Assembly: GCA_043777375.1 (NCBI GenBank)
Contig: JAYWHX010000038.1
Location: 1 to 64,000, forward strand
From: TH-plancto1 sp043777375
Lineage (GTDB): Bacteria; Planctomycetota; Planctomycetia; Planctomycetales; Planctomycetaceae
Direction: 5' to 3'
Length of the DNA: 64,000 nt
The translations under genes were made by a program, and so were the position numbers. Positions 1 to 9,320 of this stretch are shown here, piece after piece; position 1 is the first letter of the stretch, and each line of letters begins with the position of its first letter. A model generated the notes under the pieces. It ran no database searches and was not told where the DNA came from. It saw nothing but the letters and a program-made list of their open reading frames with translations.

Positions 1-122
1 CCGACCTTCAGAGAACCAACCACGACTCCCCAAGTTGTCCCCGATTCCAACCCCATTTTCCATCTAACCCCGTGGTCCAATAAACGGGGTCCACTTCAGG
101 TTTCACGGCTCCCATTCTCTCA
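1..122. other. Window edge, upstream of the mosaic gene
   Basis: No complete gene. The frame of the downstream gene is closed by a TAA at 81-83. A different frame (positions 1, 4, 7...) is open from the window start to about 155, so the end of an upstream gene, or an N-terminal part of the mosaic gene in another frame, cannot be excluded. I see no convincing promoter. Confidence 0.4.
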
Positions 123-3100
123 ATGTCAATCCGAGTCGAAGCGAATCAGCTTTTGATTGCAGTGAGTCAGGAGGGAGCATTAACGACATATCGCGGAGTC
201 TTTGCTGCACCACATGGTTCGACTTCCGACAGGATTCACTTGATTCCACTCGATCCGTTTGCAACCGGGATGACGGGAATCTATGACCTGATGCATGTCA
301 TGAATCGCGACAATCCGCCTTTTCAACTGGCCTTCAATCTGTCTCGAAAAGGGGAGTACCCGAGTTCTATCGATGAAAAGGGAGAGGATCGATACCAGTA
401 TGTTCTGTTCCGTTCATCGCCGGGAACGTACATGGATGACCTCATGCGATATCAGGCAAACGTTGCACGATCTGGCTCTTCAACCGAATTCAATAGCCTT
501 GCTGGGTCGAAGGTCTTCGCCCTCCAGCACGCCCAGGCCTCCGATGTCGCCGAAATCCTGAAACAGGTCTACGACAAAGGCCCCGCGAAGATCGTCCCCG
601 ATGCGCGGACCAACTCGGTCATTGTCACCGGGCCGGATGGGCAGCTGCGGGAGATTGAGGCGCTGCTGCTGAAGCTCGATGAAAGCGGGCAGGGCCAATC
701 GGGAGCGAAAGCCGTTCCTGCGGAGAACGAAGCCGCCAAGCTGGTCGTGCTGCTGCAGGATGAGATGACGAAGCTGCAACAAATCTTGGGACCAAAGCAT
801 CCCAAAATCGATGAACTTCAAGCCCTCATCGACACGGCTCGCAAGTCCCCTGAGAACTCCACATTCAAAGAGACCGATCCCTTCTCACCGTACGATCCTG
901 TCCAGTGGAACCTGATGGCCTCAGAAATCGCGATGGAGTTGAGTAGGGACCAAGAGGCGTACTCTCGTCTGAATAGTCCGAATTTCCATGGCGTAGATTA
1001 TTTCCAGGAAGCGATCGACAGTTTCCAGGGACTCCACGGCGCACGGTTCTTTATGGAAACGGAAATAGCCAGGTTTTCGGCAGAGTGCAAAATGAAGTAT
1101 CAGCCTCTGATCGAGAAAGGGGCAGATGCACTACGGGCCGAGCGAGATCAGCTCATTGAGAAGAACTTCTCAGAGAACGATGACAAGATTGTCGAACTCG
1201 AACTACTGACCGCCTGGGCCACGGTCCAGCAGCGGTACCGTGATCGGGATGTCAGCGCACAGCATGGAGTCGGGCCCGCATTGGTGGAAGATGTCGTGGG
1301 GGTCAGTGAGGGATCGCCGAAGGAACTCCAGCAACAGATCGCCCAGCTGCGAAAGGACTACGAGGCCGCCGATCAGCAGGCCCATCAACTGGCCGCGCAG
1401 CTCAAGCAGTCACCCGACGCGGCGAAGCAAGCCGAGCTGCGAAAGGCCGTTCAGCTGGCGTTCGCCACACGGCAGTCCCTGCTGCGGGCGGAGCTGATGG
1501 AGATGCAGACCCGCCTGCTGCAGACGCAGCGGTCGATTGAGATGCGGGAGCGGATCAGCGATCAGATCATCCAGCGGCGGGTCGAGGATCTGCTGAACCC
1601 GCAGCTGGAGTGGGAGGGTTCGCCAACCGCACCGGGGACACCTGTATCACAGACGGGCACTCGCAAAGTTCTTGTCGCGATCAAGGGCATTCAGCCGCTC
1701 GATGCACTCACCAAAGTGAACGTGCAGTTCAAGGACGTATTGGTAACGGCTTTGGAATCGAAGAATGGGGATGTCGTCGAAACTTTCGAGGAATACCAAG
1801 AACGATCAGTAACGACACCAGTCGTCGCGGGTGATGTGATCCGCAAATCAAAGCTGACTGAGAAGGACGTGTTTAGCGCCGCTCGGCAGATCCCGAAGGG
1901 CATGCGCATCTTCACGTTCACGGCGACAGACGCACACACGCACAGCGGAATGCTGCGACCGGGAGACGAGGTCGATGTCACAGTGAGCTTCAGGACACGC
2001 GACGGGCAACAGGCCAACAAGGTGCTGCTGGAGTGCGTCGAAGTTTTTGCCTGTGAAAACCGGACCCTCACCAGCGATGATAAAAAGCAAGAGCCACGCC
2101 CTCGCAACATCTCGTTGCTCGTCACGCCGGAGCAAGACGGGTTTGTGAAGATCGCCCAGTCGCGGGGGCAACTGTCACTTGCGTTGCGACACCCCGATGA
2201 CGATGAAGTCAGGTATCCCAACGGTATAAACTCTGCTGTGCTGGATGAGCTGAAACAGTCAGTGGGCATTCTAGAAGTATCCGCTGATCCCCAAGCCGCG
2301 CTGCTGGCCAAGTTGCAGGGTGCGTGGGTGCTAGATGGGAAGCTAGACGGTGACCAGATCATGGTCGAGATTCGAGACAAAGTGATGACGTGGTCTTCCG
2401 AAACGCCGCTCAAGCCCGGTGATGGCAAGCCGCCGATATTCTTGATCAAGCTGGATGAACCGGGAACACCCCAGACGGTCGACCTGACGATGAATCCCAA
2501 TGATGGCCCCGAACGCAAAGTGCTTTTAGGCATTATCGAGATCCGTGATGACCTGGTCCGGTTCTGCGTCAACATGGATGATTCTGGTCTAAGACCCGAA
2601 TTGTTTGCCATCGGAAAAGCAGCTGATCTCTGGACCTTGCGGCGACCTGCGAAGACATCGTCGGCTTTCCTCGGAGTTCAACTCGCCCCGGCACCGGTCG
2701 GTTCCGATCAACTCAAAGACACTCCGTTCCGAGGCGGGCTGCGGATCGAGAAGGTCTATACCGGAACGCCCGCTGCCGAGGGGGGAATGCTGGCGGGGGA
2801 TGTCCTCGTCGGGTTGGGCGCGTGGGAAATTGCCAAGTTGGAGGATCTCCAGTACGCCCTCGGCCTATCGCTGGAGGGCGAGGTGTCGTTCCATATCCTG
2901 CGCGATGGCCAGGTCCGCAAGGGGTACGTCCTGCTCGATGGGTCCGCACGCCCAGCGAGTGATAAGGGGCTGACACCGGAACAGTTGGTAAAGTTTCCAG
3001 TTGAGGTTGATCGCGGGATATCGACTCCAACAAGCACATCGGATCAGCAGGTTCCGAGCGTCGATCCGAAGATTGCCATCTTGGCCATGCTGCAAGGCAA

Positions 3101-5477
3101 CCTGACTGTGGAAACCACAGTCATCCAAGCTGGCAAAACGACGGTTTCAAATCCGATCACTGCTGTGGGGGAAGGCATTCGGGTGCAGTTCGCCAGCGAG
3201 GACGGACAGCCGCCGATGTCATTCGAGTTCATTCTCGGCGCAGCTGGTCCTCCGCAGCAGGTCGACCTGCGTCCGATTCCGATGCTCGATACCGACGAGA
3301 TTTCCAAAAAAGGTGTTCCGAAAGAGCTCTTTCCGTTTTTGGAAGCGGAGATGATGAAGCAGATTCCCTTGCTGCCCGGCATCGTCGAAGTCGACGGAGA
3401 TTGTGTCCGGATCAGCTTCGCTGCCGAGCCTGAAAAGTCGAAAGCACGCCCGACAGAGTTCAAGGCCGGGCCGAGTTCGGTCACTTGGGAGTTCCGCCCA
3501 CAAGCTGCGGCTGCGAAAACCACGACATCCGCAGCCGTCACCGAACTGGAAGGGGACTGGCATCTGGAAACGCAGGGAATGGCTGGCCAGCCTTCCAACA
3601 ATCTGATGATCCGAGGCGATCAGTATAAAGTGTCCTCACCAAATGACACTTATACATTGCGAATGACCATCGACCAGAAGGCTCGCACGATTCAACTCTC
3701 CTCGCCTTCCGATCAAGAAGGGCTGACGAAGTCGACGTATGAACTCAGTGGAGATCGCCTGACCATGCGATCTGGCGATCCTCCGCAAGTCAACGTCTGG
3801 TCCAGGGGGCATCGTTCATGGGCCGCGACCGAACTCGAAGGCGATTGGCACGGCGTGGCCTATTACGACCATGAAGGGAAACCGCAAGAGACGCTCCCCT
3901 CGAATCGGAGTTTTCGAGGTGACCAGAGTTCCTTCGTCGGGCCAGGGTATCGACATGACTGCCGCATCAAAGTGGACCCGATCAAGAAGACCCTGTGGAG
4001 CTACTCCAAGGAAGAGGACGGCAGCTTCGGTCAGGATTACTACGAACTCAACGGCGATCAGCTGATCCTCCGCAACGAGCCCGGCGCTGTGGGCTATCAG
4101 ATCTTCGAACGCGGGCTGGTCCGCATTCCGAGTGTGGTTCCACCGGCCAACGAGGAGCAAAAACTTCTCTGGCGCTCGGCGATTGTCGAGATCGTGACCT
4201 ATGGCGACAGCCATGTGAACAACGGGGGCGAGAACGTCGTGGGACGCGGAGTGGTCGTCTCACCAGGCGGGCTGATTCTGGCGCACTTGGCAGGTCGATG
4301 GGAACCCCCTCTCAAGGACCAGAAAGTCATGGCGAAATTTGACGATGGCAGCCAGATCCCCCTCACTGTCGTCGAGGAAGGGGACGGATTCATCGCCTTG
4401 CAACCCGAGAAGCCGATCAACGCGAATCATTACTTCAAGGTGTCCCAAACAGTCGTTCAGCCACATGACGAAGTCCGCATCTGGGGACCGGATCATTCTC
4501 AAGCCGGCAGTCAGTCTCTGGCTCCCTACGCCGACCGTGTGACCGTACTGGATCGCAAGTACCCCGCGTTGGGGATTGCGGTCTGGCAACTTCGCTTCAG
4601 TCACCATGCGGTGCTGGGGACACCCATCCTGGATGCGGACGGTGACCTGCTGGGAATCACCATCACCGGCACTCGGGATCTACTGCTCGCAGTCCCGGTG
4701 GAGAAGTTGAAAGAGCTGTTCCCGAGGACGCTCGGGCAACCACCAGTTACCTCAGCTCCCTCCGAACCAACCGCAGACGAAAAAACCCGCTGGCGGTCGG
4801 CGATGGTCGAGCTGTATGCGTCCAAGCCAGGTGAGGATGAAAGCAAAGCCAACCGCATCGGGGATGGGGTACTCGTATCGGGCAAGGCAGAGATTGTGGC
4901 GTACCTGCCAGGGGTGACAGACCTCGCTTCTATGACGATTTCGGCTGAGTTCGCGGATGGTGGACGGCTCGACCTCGAACTTGGGGAACCGAGTACGCGG
5001 ACGACAGGGAACGGCATGTACTGTTTCCGTCCCAAGGACGAACGATTTCGGAAAATTCCAAACCTTGTGACTTTTCTTCCCCTCGCAGAGGAAGTCCCGA
5101 ATCAGAGCGTGGACCGTCTATATATTGGCGAGTTGTTCAGTCCTGCGACTATTTCGCGCGGTGCGAACAGTCGAGGTGAGTTGGTGCTTGGTGACCCCGG
5201 CATCGTCAATGAGCACTTCGCGAACATGTGGAAAATAGCCCCCCAGCCGCCAACAGTTCGCCTCGGAGGTAAGCGTCGTTCTGATGTGACTATCGCTGCC
5301 GGAGATCCGATTCTGTCGAGAGATGGGAATCTGGTGGGAATGATGCTCTCCGCTGATCCCGAGTTTCTGGCTCTGCCGGTGGCGGAGTTGAAGGAGCTGT
5401 TCCCGAAGACATTCTCGTCCGCGACAGAACCGGAGCCAAAGCCTGGTGCTGACATGGGAGAATCCTCACCGCCTTAG
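123..5477 (+). CDS. 1784-residue mosaic protein: secretin-N-like, coiled coil, CpaB/SAF, PDZ, TIGR03067-like and trypsin-like domains
   Basis: Function unknown. Domains visible in order: a secretin N-type segment (about 131-187, VFALQHAQASDVAEIL ... NSVIVTG), a Gln/Glu-rich coiled coil (about 403-493), a CpaB/SAF-like Flp-pilus segment (about 515-696, with ending in a RPRNISLLVTPEQ-type stretch), a TIGR03067-like domain (726-838), a PDZ domain (847-941), further TIGR03067-like units (986-1126, 1140-1229 and 1236-1335, two beginning TELEGDWH), and two trypsin-like domains (1348-1536, 1554-1764) that end alike (PVEKLKELFPR and PVAELKELFPK). The protease-like domains lack a GNSGG active-serine motif, so they are probably inactive. 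The first ATG follows an in-frame stop, but no signal peptide is seen, which is odd for domains that usually act in the periplasm. Planctomycetes often build such mosaics. A role in envelope scaffolding is inference. Confidence 0.75.
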   Translation: MSIRVEANQLLIAVSQEGALTTYRGVFAAPHGSTSDRIHLIPLDPFATGMTGIYDLMHVMNRDNPPFQLAFNLSRKGEYPSSIDEKGEDRYQYVLFRSSPGTYMDDLMRYQANVARSGSSTEFNSLAGSKVFALQHAQASDVAEILKQVYDKGPAKIVPDARTNSVIVTGPDGQLREIEALLLKLDESGQGQSGAKAVPAENEAAKLVVLLQDEMTKLQQILGPKHPKIDELQALIDTARKSPENSTFKETDPFSPYDPVQWNLMASEIAMELSRDQEAYSRLNSPNFHGVDYFQEAIDSFQGLHGARFFMETEIARFSAECKMKYQPLIEKGADALRAERDQLIEKNFSENDDKIVELELLTAWATVQQRYRDRDVSAQHGVGPALVEDVVGVSEGSPKELQQQIAQLRKDYEAADQQAHQLAAQLKQSPDAAKQAELRKAVQLAFATRQSLLRAELMEMQTRLLQTQRSIEMRERISDQIIQRRVEDLLNPQLEWEGSPTAPGTPVSQTGTRKVLVAIKGIQPLDALTKVNVQFKDVLVTALESKNGDVVETFEEYQERSVTTPVVAGDVIRKSKLTEKDVFSAARQIPKGMRIFTFTATDAHTHSGMLRPGDEVDVTVSFRTRDGQQANKVLLECVEVFACENRTLTSDDKKQEPRPRNISLLVTPEQDGFVKIAQSRGQLSLALRHPDDDEVRYPNGINSAVLDELKQSVGILEVSADPQAALLAKLQGAWVLDGKLDGDQIMVEIRDKVMTWSSETPLKPGDGKPPIFLIKLDEPGTPQTVDLTMNPNDGPERKVLLGIIEIRDDLVRFCVNMDDSGLRPELFAIGKAADLWTLRRPAKTSSAFLGVQLAPAPVGSDQLKDTPFRGGLRIEKVYTGTPAAEGGMLAGDVLVGLGAWEIAKLEDLQYALGLSLEGEVSFHILRDGQVRKGYVLLDGSARPASDKGLTPEQLVKFPVEVDRGISTPTSTSDQQVPSVDPKIAILAMLQGNLTVETTVIQAGKTTVSNPITAVGEGIRVQFASEDGQPPMSFEFILGAAGPPQQVDLRPIPMLDTDEISKKGVPKELFPFLEAEMMKQIPLLPGIVEVDGDCVRISFAAEPEKSKARPTEFKAGPSSVTWEFRPQAAAAKTTTSAAVTELEGDWHLETQGMAGQPSNNLMIRGDQYKVSSPNDTYTLRMTIDQKARTIQLSSPSDQEGLTKSTYELSGDRLTMRSGDPPQVNVWSRGHRSWAATELEGDWHGVAYYDHEGKPQETLPSNRSFRGDQSSFVGPGYRHDCRIKVDPIKKTLWSYSKEEDGSFGQDYYELNGDQLILRNEPGAVGYQIFERGLVRIPSVVPPANEEQKLLWRSAIVEIVTYGDSHVNNGGENVVGRGVVVSPGGLILAHLAGRWEPPLKDQKVMAKFDDGSQIPLTVVEEGDGFIALQPEKPINANHYFKVSQTVVQPHDEVRIWGPDHSQAGSQSLAPYADRVTVLDRKYPALGIAVWQLRFSHHAVLGTPILDADGDLLGITITGTRDLLLAVPVEKLKELFPRTLGQPPVTSAPSEPTADEKTRWRSAMVELYASKPGEDESKANRIGDGVLVSGKAEIVAYLPGVTDLASMTISAEFADGGRLDLELGEPSTRTTGNGMYCFRPKDERFRKIPNLVTFLPLAEEVPNQSVDRLYIGELFSPATISRGANSRGELVLGDPGIVNEHFANMWKIAPQPPTVRLGGKRRSDVTIAAGDPILSRDGNLVGMMLSADPEFLALPVAELKELFPKTFSSATEPEPKPGADMGESSPP

Positions 5478-5567
5478 CGCCAAATCCATTCCGTTTGTGC
5501 TGCCGAATTGGGCATGAACAGTGCGTACTACTCGGGGGTCTGACGCCACCCCGCTCGCTGGGGAGTA

Positions 5568-6335
5568 TTATGGTAGTAGCAACTCCGGTGACCCACTTGA
5601 ACGACTATTGGGCAGAGGTGGGTTGTCTTCGGGCCGAAAGGTAAAGACGACTGAATTCTTCGTTTCGGTCGAGTAGTTGCGTGTCGCGGCGTGGAACGTC
5701 AGGCAGTGGAAGAAGAGCACATCGCCCGGTTCAAGAGGGGCGTGGACAACCTGGGCCAGCAGCGGGTGGTTCGCGAGATGGTCTTCGCGCAGGAAGAGCG
5801 TTTCGTCGAACTGGTCTCGCTGGAACTGCATGCGATGGGTTCCGGGAATGAGCTTCAAACACCCATTCTCTGGTGTCTCGGCACCTAGCGCCAGCCAGAC
5901 GTTCACGAGTTCCGGGCGGGTGAAGGACCAATACCGAATATCCTGGTGCCAGCCGGTGTCACTGCTGTGCCGGGGCTCCTTGGTCATGATGCAATTGTGG
6001 TGGGCCAGCGGGCAAACCAGTTGAGGGCCGAGTAGCTGCTTCAGGCGGTTCAATACGCCAGGCAGAGTCACCCACTGCAAGAACGCATAGTCGCGGGTCA
6101 GTGCCTGCTTGAGTCGCCGAACCGTCCGGCCACCCTCCGCATCGAGTGATTGCGGAGCCCCTGGATAGTGCAGGTCCGCCTCGAACTCGACCGGCTCGAT
6201 GATGCGAGAGAGTCCCTCTTGAGTCACCTGCCGCATCCGCTCCAGCAACGCTACGGGAGCCAAGCCACGCACCACAAGATAGCCGTCCCGGTGGAACAAC
6301 TGGACTTCGTCATCTGAGAATTTGTCAGTGGACAC
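5568..6335 (-). CDS. Phytanoyl-CoA dioxygenase (PhyH) family protein
   Basis: Predicted Fe(II)/2-oxoglutarate-dependent oxygenase of 255 residues; substrate unknown. The iron-binding HxD is H130-Q-D132 in TGWHQDIRYW, and the distal His is H215 in CLTFHAATRN, followed by the beta strand NSVVFTFRP. The usual Arg after the distal His that binds 2-oxoglutarate seems replaced by Lys226, although alignment is needed. I chose the GTG at 6335 because the family normally starts a few residues before SDDEVQLFHRDGYLVV; an ATG at 6431 would add 32 residues rich in Pro and Trp that look non-coding. It ends 90 bases after the convergent mosaic gene and stands alone. Confidence 0.85.
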   Translation of the reverse strand: MSTDKFSDDEVQLFHRDGYLVVRGLAPVALLERMRQVTQEGLSRIIEPVEFEADLHYPGAPQSLDAEGGRTVRRLKQALTRDYAFLQWVTLPGVLNRLKQLLGPQLVCPLAHHNCIMTKEPRHSSDTGWHQDIRYWSFTRPELVNVWLALGAETPENGCLKLIPGTHRMQFQRDQFDETLFLREDHLANHPLLAQVVHAPLEPGDVLFFHCLTFHAATRNYSTETKNSVVFTFRPEDNPPLPNSRSSGSPELLLP

Positions 6336-6633
6336 TATTGCTGCTTTGCGAGGAGTTCGAGCGAATACTGCCCATGTGAATGGACAATTCCAAAATGGAT
6401 GGAAGCCCCAGGGGACCGGAATGACGGGCACGCACGGTCAGTGGTCGCAACGTTCGTGAGAACGCGGAGAGCCAGCTCTCTGGCGAGTACAGAGACCTCA
6501 CAAGTTGACTTGATTGGATGACTATTGGCACCGTCAAACAACAAGTGCCGCCTTTCGCTCCGCAAAAAGATCGCTCTTTTGTGGAGCGAAAGGCGACGAT
6601 AAGCGCGACTTATTGTTGGACGACTCCTGACGG
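6336..6633. other. Intergenic region with a nested palindrome
   Basis: Nothing coding is supported here apart from the possible N-terminal extension of the dioxygenase gene (to 6431). The only structure is the palindrome at 6537-6616, listed separately. Confidence 0.5.
6537..6616. repeat. Nested palindromic repeat
   Basis: Inner arms GCCGCCTTTCGCTCCGCAAA and TTGTGGAGCGAAAGGCGAC pair almost completely (6547-6597). Outer arms AACAACAAGT and ACTTATTGTT extend the stem. It lies just after the stop of the HlyD-type gene, so the transcript could fold, but there is no clear T-tract. It resembles short dispersed palindromes of planctomycete genomes. Confidence 0.7.
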
Positions 6634-8100
6634 CTACTTCGCCTCGGGCTTGGTGAGCAGAATCTTATCGCCCGGTTGCAGACCAGACTTGATGTGCGTC
6701 TTGGTCGCACTACTAAGTCCGACAGTGACTGCCTGCTGGCGAGGGTCCGCTCCCTCGACAGAGACGTAAACATGATGCCGATTCGCGTTGTCATCGTCGG
6801 CAAACACGGCTGTCGAAGGAACAGCGATCACATCCTTTTCCGAGGAGACCACCAGTCGCAGTTTGCCCGTCATCCCGGTCATGATCGGGCGTTGCCGAGG
6901 ATCATCCTTCGCTGCCACGATCTCAATCACTCCGCCAAACACCCCGTCCTTGGCGAAGACACGCGTAAAACCCGACAGCTGGCAGGGCAATGACACATTG
7001 GAATAGGCCGTGGTGGTAAACTCGCCGGTCTGTCCAACAGCGCACACTCCTCGGTCTTTCTCAGGGAGATCAACCCAGATGAACGCCCCGGCGTCGGGAA
7101 CAATCGTCATGATGACCTGATGAGCGGTGATCGAACCGCCGCGCCGCAAGCTGGAACGCATCGCTTCGGTCGTGGTCCATTTGCCTCGCTCGGCCTGACC
7201 ATACACGACGACGCCATCGATTGGCGATTTGAGGACGAGCAAGGCTTTGTCTTTCGTTAATCGATCGAGCTTCTGAACCAGCTGGTTCTGAGTGTGATTG
7301 AGCTTCTCGAGTTCGACTTCCTTCTGGCTGAACGTGAGCGGCAAGTTCACGCGGGCCTTGGCGAGTGCCAGGGCTTCGCGATTCTGAGCGACTTCTTTCT
7401 GTCGCTTTTCGCGGGGGAGCTCCTGCTCCAATCGACGGTCGTGATGCACTTGCGAGACCTTCAGAGAAAAGGCCCCGCGCTCGACTTCACGCCGAGCCCG
7501 CTTGAGAATGATCTCTTCGGTCTCCTCAGTCAGATCGTCTGCCTTGTACATCTTTTCCAGCTGGTCGAGTTCTTCTTGCGATCCCTCAACCATTTCACGA
7601 ACGGATTTCAGGTTCTCTTCGACGCTCTGGCGTTCGAGAGCCTCGCCCTGCCTCTGGTAATACTCCCACTCCTCCGCCGCGACTTCAGCCGAACGCTCAG
7701 CAGCTTCGAGGTCGAGCGGATTCGTCTTGCTCAATAGTTCCAGCTCGATCTGAGCCAGCTTGATCGCCAGCCGACCAGCTTCGACCTGAAATTGAACATC
7801 CTCGAATTCTCGATCAAAGCCCTTAGTCTCGAACTTCACCAGTTCATCACCGGCTTTGACAATCTCGCCCGCAGGGATGGCCGATTCGACGGTAAACGTG
7901 CCCCACTCTTCAGGTTTGATTTGCACTTCTTCTGAGCCGAGCGATTGAACCGTGCCATCCAGCGTCACAGCTGCTTCGAACGGACCGCTGATGACCGTAT
8001 GCGTCTTCGGAGGGGCCATTGGAGCGTCATCCGCTCGTGCGGTGTCTCCACCACTCAGCAGGACCAACGTCAATAACAGGCAGGCGAATCGTGCAGGCAT
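6634..8100 (-). CDS. HlyD/RND-type periplasmic adaptor protein
   Basis: Membrane-fusion adaptor, predicted exported, 488 residues. The N terminus MPARFACLLLTLVLL is a signal peptide. A barrel-sandwich half follows (TVESAIPAGEIVKAGDELVKF), then a long Glu/Lys/Leu-rich helical hairpin, the second half-motif SPIDGVVVYG, a beta-barrel region, and a C-terminal membrane-proximal domain ending VGLSSATKTHIKSGLQPGDKI. I chose the ATG at 8100 because it has GAGGA upstream (8107-8111) and starts at the signal peptide; longer versions to 8202 would overlap cysK. No inner-membrane pump gene is adjacent, so its partner is unknown. Confidence 0.85.
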   Translation of the reverse strand: MPARFACLLLTLVLLSGGDTARADDAPMAPPKTHTVISGPFEAAVTLDGTVQSLGSEEVQIKPEEWGTFTVESAIPAGEIVKAGDELVKFETKGFDREFEDVQFQVEAGRLAIKLAQIELELLSKTNPLDLEAAERSAEVAAEEWEYYQRQGEALERQSVEENLKSVREMVEGSQEELDQLEKMYKADDLTEETEEIILKRARREVERGAFSLKVSQVHHDRRLEQELPREKRQKEVAQNREALALAKARVNLPLTFSQKEVELEKLNHTQNQLVQKLDRLTKDKALLVLKSPIDGVVVYGQAERGKWTTTEAMRSSLRRGGSITAHQVIMTIVPDAGAFIWVDLPEKDRGVCAVGQTGEFTTTAYSNVSLPCQLSGFTRVFAKDGVFGGVIEIVAAKDDPRQRPIMTGMTGKLRLVVSSEKDVIAVPSTAVFADDDNANRHHVYVSVEGADPRQQAVTVGLSSATKTHIKSGLQPGDKILLTKPEAK

Positions 8101-8182
8101 CTCAATTCCTCGACCAATCGACCACTGGCTCATGAACAGGCTCCAGAGTATCAACCCTAGGCTACTTGAAGACAAGCTGTCG

Positions 8183-9115
8183 CTATGCGCGGGCAAAATC
8201 AAACATGGAGGTCGACAGATATCGCTCTCCGGAATCGGGCAGAATCACGACGATCGTCTTCCCGGAATTCTCCGGACGAGCGGCCACCTTGAGGGCGGCT
8301 GCCATCGCGGCACCACAGCTGATACCGCAGAGGATGCCTTCTTCTCGGGCGACCCGGGGAGCCATCTCCAAGGCCTCGTCGTCGGTGACCTGCATGATCT
8401 CATCGATCAGACTCATGTCGAGGTTCCCAGGAATAAAACCCGCTCCGATCCCTTGGATCTTGTGCTTGCCTCGCGCTCCGCCCGAAAGGACTGGGCTCCC
8501 CGCAGGCTCAACAGCGATCGATTGAATCTTCTTACCGCGAACCTCTTTGAGGTATCTGGACACTCCGGTGATGGTCCCGCCGGTGCCGACTCCCGCCACA
8601 AAGATGTCGACCTTGCCCTCGGTGTCTTCCCAGATCTCAGGGCCCGTCGTCTTGACATGGATGGCTGGGTTGGACGGGTTATTAAACTGCTGAGGAATAT
8701 AGAACTGCGGGTCTTCTGCAATTGACTCCGCCTTGCCGATTGCGCCAGGCATCCCTTCGGACCCGGGGGTCAAGATCAAATTCGCTCCGAACGCTTTCAG
8801 CAACATTCGCCGTTCGATCGACATCGTGTCTGGCATTGTGAGTGTCAGTGGATAGCCCTTCGCGGCGCACACGAATGCCAAGGCGATCCCAGTGTTCCCG
8901 CTGGTCGGCTCGACGACATGCATTCCTGGCTTCAGCTTGCCTGACTTTTCCGCATCCCAGATCATGGCTGCCCCGATCCGGCACTTGACACTAAACGCCG
9001 GATTTCGTCCTTCGATCTTGGCGAGGACCGTGGCCTTTAACCCTTTGGTCAGTCGGTTAATCCGGACAAGCGGCGTACGCCCGATTGATTCGGCGTTGTC
9101 AGAATAGATTGGCAT
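8183..9115 (-). CDS. cysK: Cysteine synthase A (O-acetylserine sulfhydrylase)
   Basis: PLP enzyme making cysteine from O-acetylserine and sulfide in the cytoplasm. The 310 residues match the usual length. The PLP lysine is K44 in NPAFSVKCRIG, the substrate loop is TSGNTG (71-76), and the phosphate-binding loop is GVGTGGTITG. The C-terminal serine motif is PDSGERYLS. The start at ATG 9115 is set by GGAGGG on the minus strand (9124-9129); a longer frame to 9151 lacks such a site. It lies 82 bases upstream of the adaptor gene on the same strand and may be co-transcribed with it. Related cystathionine beta-synthase-type enzymes cannot be fully excluded. Confidence 0.93.
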   Translation of the reverse strand: MPIYSDNAESIGRTPLVRINRLTKGLKATVLAKIEGRNPAFSVKCRIGAAMIWDAEKSGKLKPGMHVVEPTSGNTGIALAFVCAAKGYPLTLTMPDTMSIERRMLLKAFGANLILTPGSEGMPGAIGKAESIAEDPQFYIPQQFNNPSNPAIHVKTTGPEIWEDTEGKVDIFVAGVGTGGTITGVSRYLKEVRGKKIQSIAVEPAGSPVLSGGARGKHKIQGIGAGFIPGNLDMSLIDEIMQVTDDEALEMAPRVAREEGILCGISCGAAMAAALKVAARPENSGKTIVVILPDSGERYLSTSMFDFARA

Positions 9116-9123
9116 GAATGAAT

Positions 9124-9129
9124 CCCTCC
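9124..9129 (-). promoter_or_regulatory. Ribosome binding site of cysK
   Basis: GGAGGG on the minus strand, 8 bases before the ATG at 9115. It decides the start over the longer in-frame candidate at 9151. Confidence 0.7.
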
Positions 9130-9240
9130 GTGATTTGGTCAACGATGTCATTGCTCTGGGGGCAATGTCGGTTGTGGTCGGTGATTATGGAGAGTCGAGT
9201 CCTGACCGGCAATGGCGGATTCTTCCTTGTCCCAGGCACT

Positions 9241-9270
9241 CTTCCCCAAGCCCCGTCAGGCTTGGGGAAG
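9241..9270. repeat. 12-bp perfect stem-loop between divergent genes
   Basis: Arms CTTCCCCAAGCC and GGCTTGGGGAAG with a six-base loop. It lies between the divergent starts of cysK and the PSD1 gene, so it is not a terminator for either. It could be a dispersed repeat or an operator-like palindrome. No T-tract is present. Confidence 0.7.
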
Positions 9271-9320
9271 CACTCATCAACCAAGTATGATGCTACCTGT
9301 CTCATTCTCGGGAGCAACAC

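Noticed and set aside
1691..2611. Long reading frame on the minus strand (306 codons) opposite the mosaic gene
   Set aside because: No domain; Ser-rich composition typical of an antisense shadow of a GC-rich coding frame, and the plus-strand frame has clear domain structure.
9241..9270. Rho-independent terminator
   Set aside because: It lies between divergent start codons and has no T-tract.
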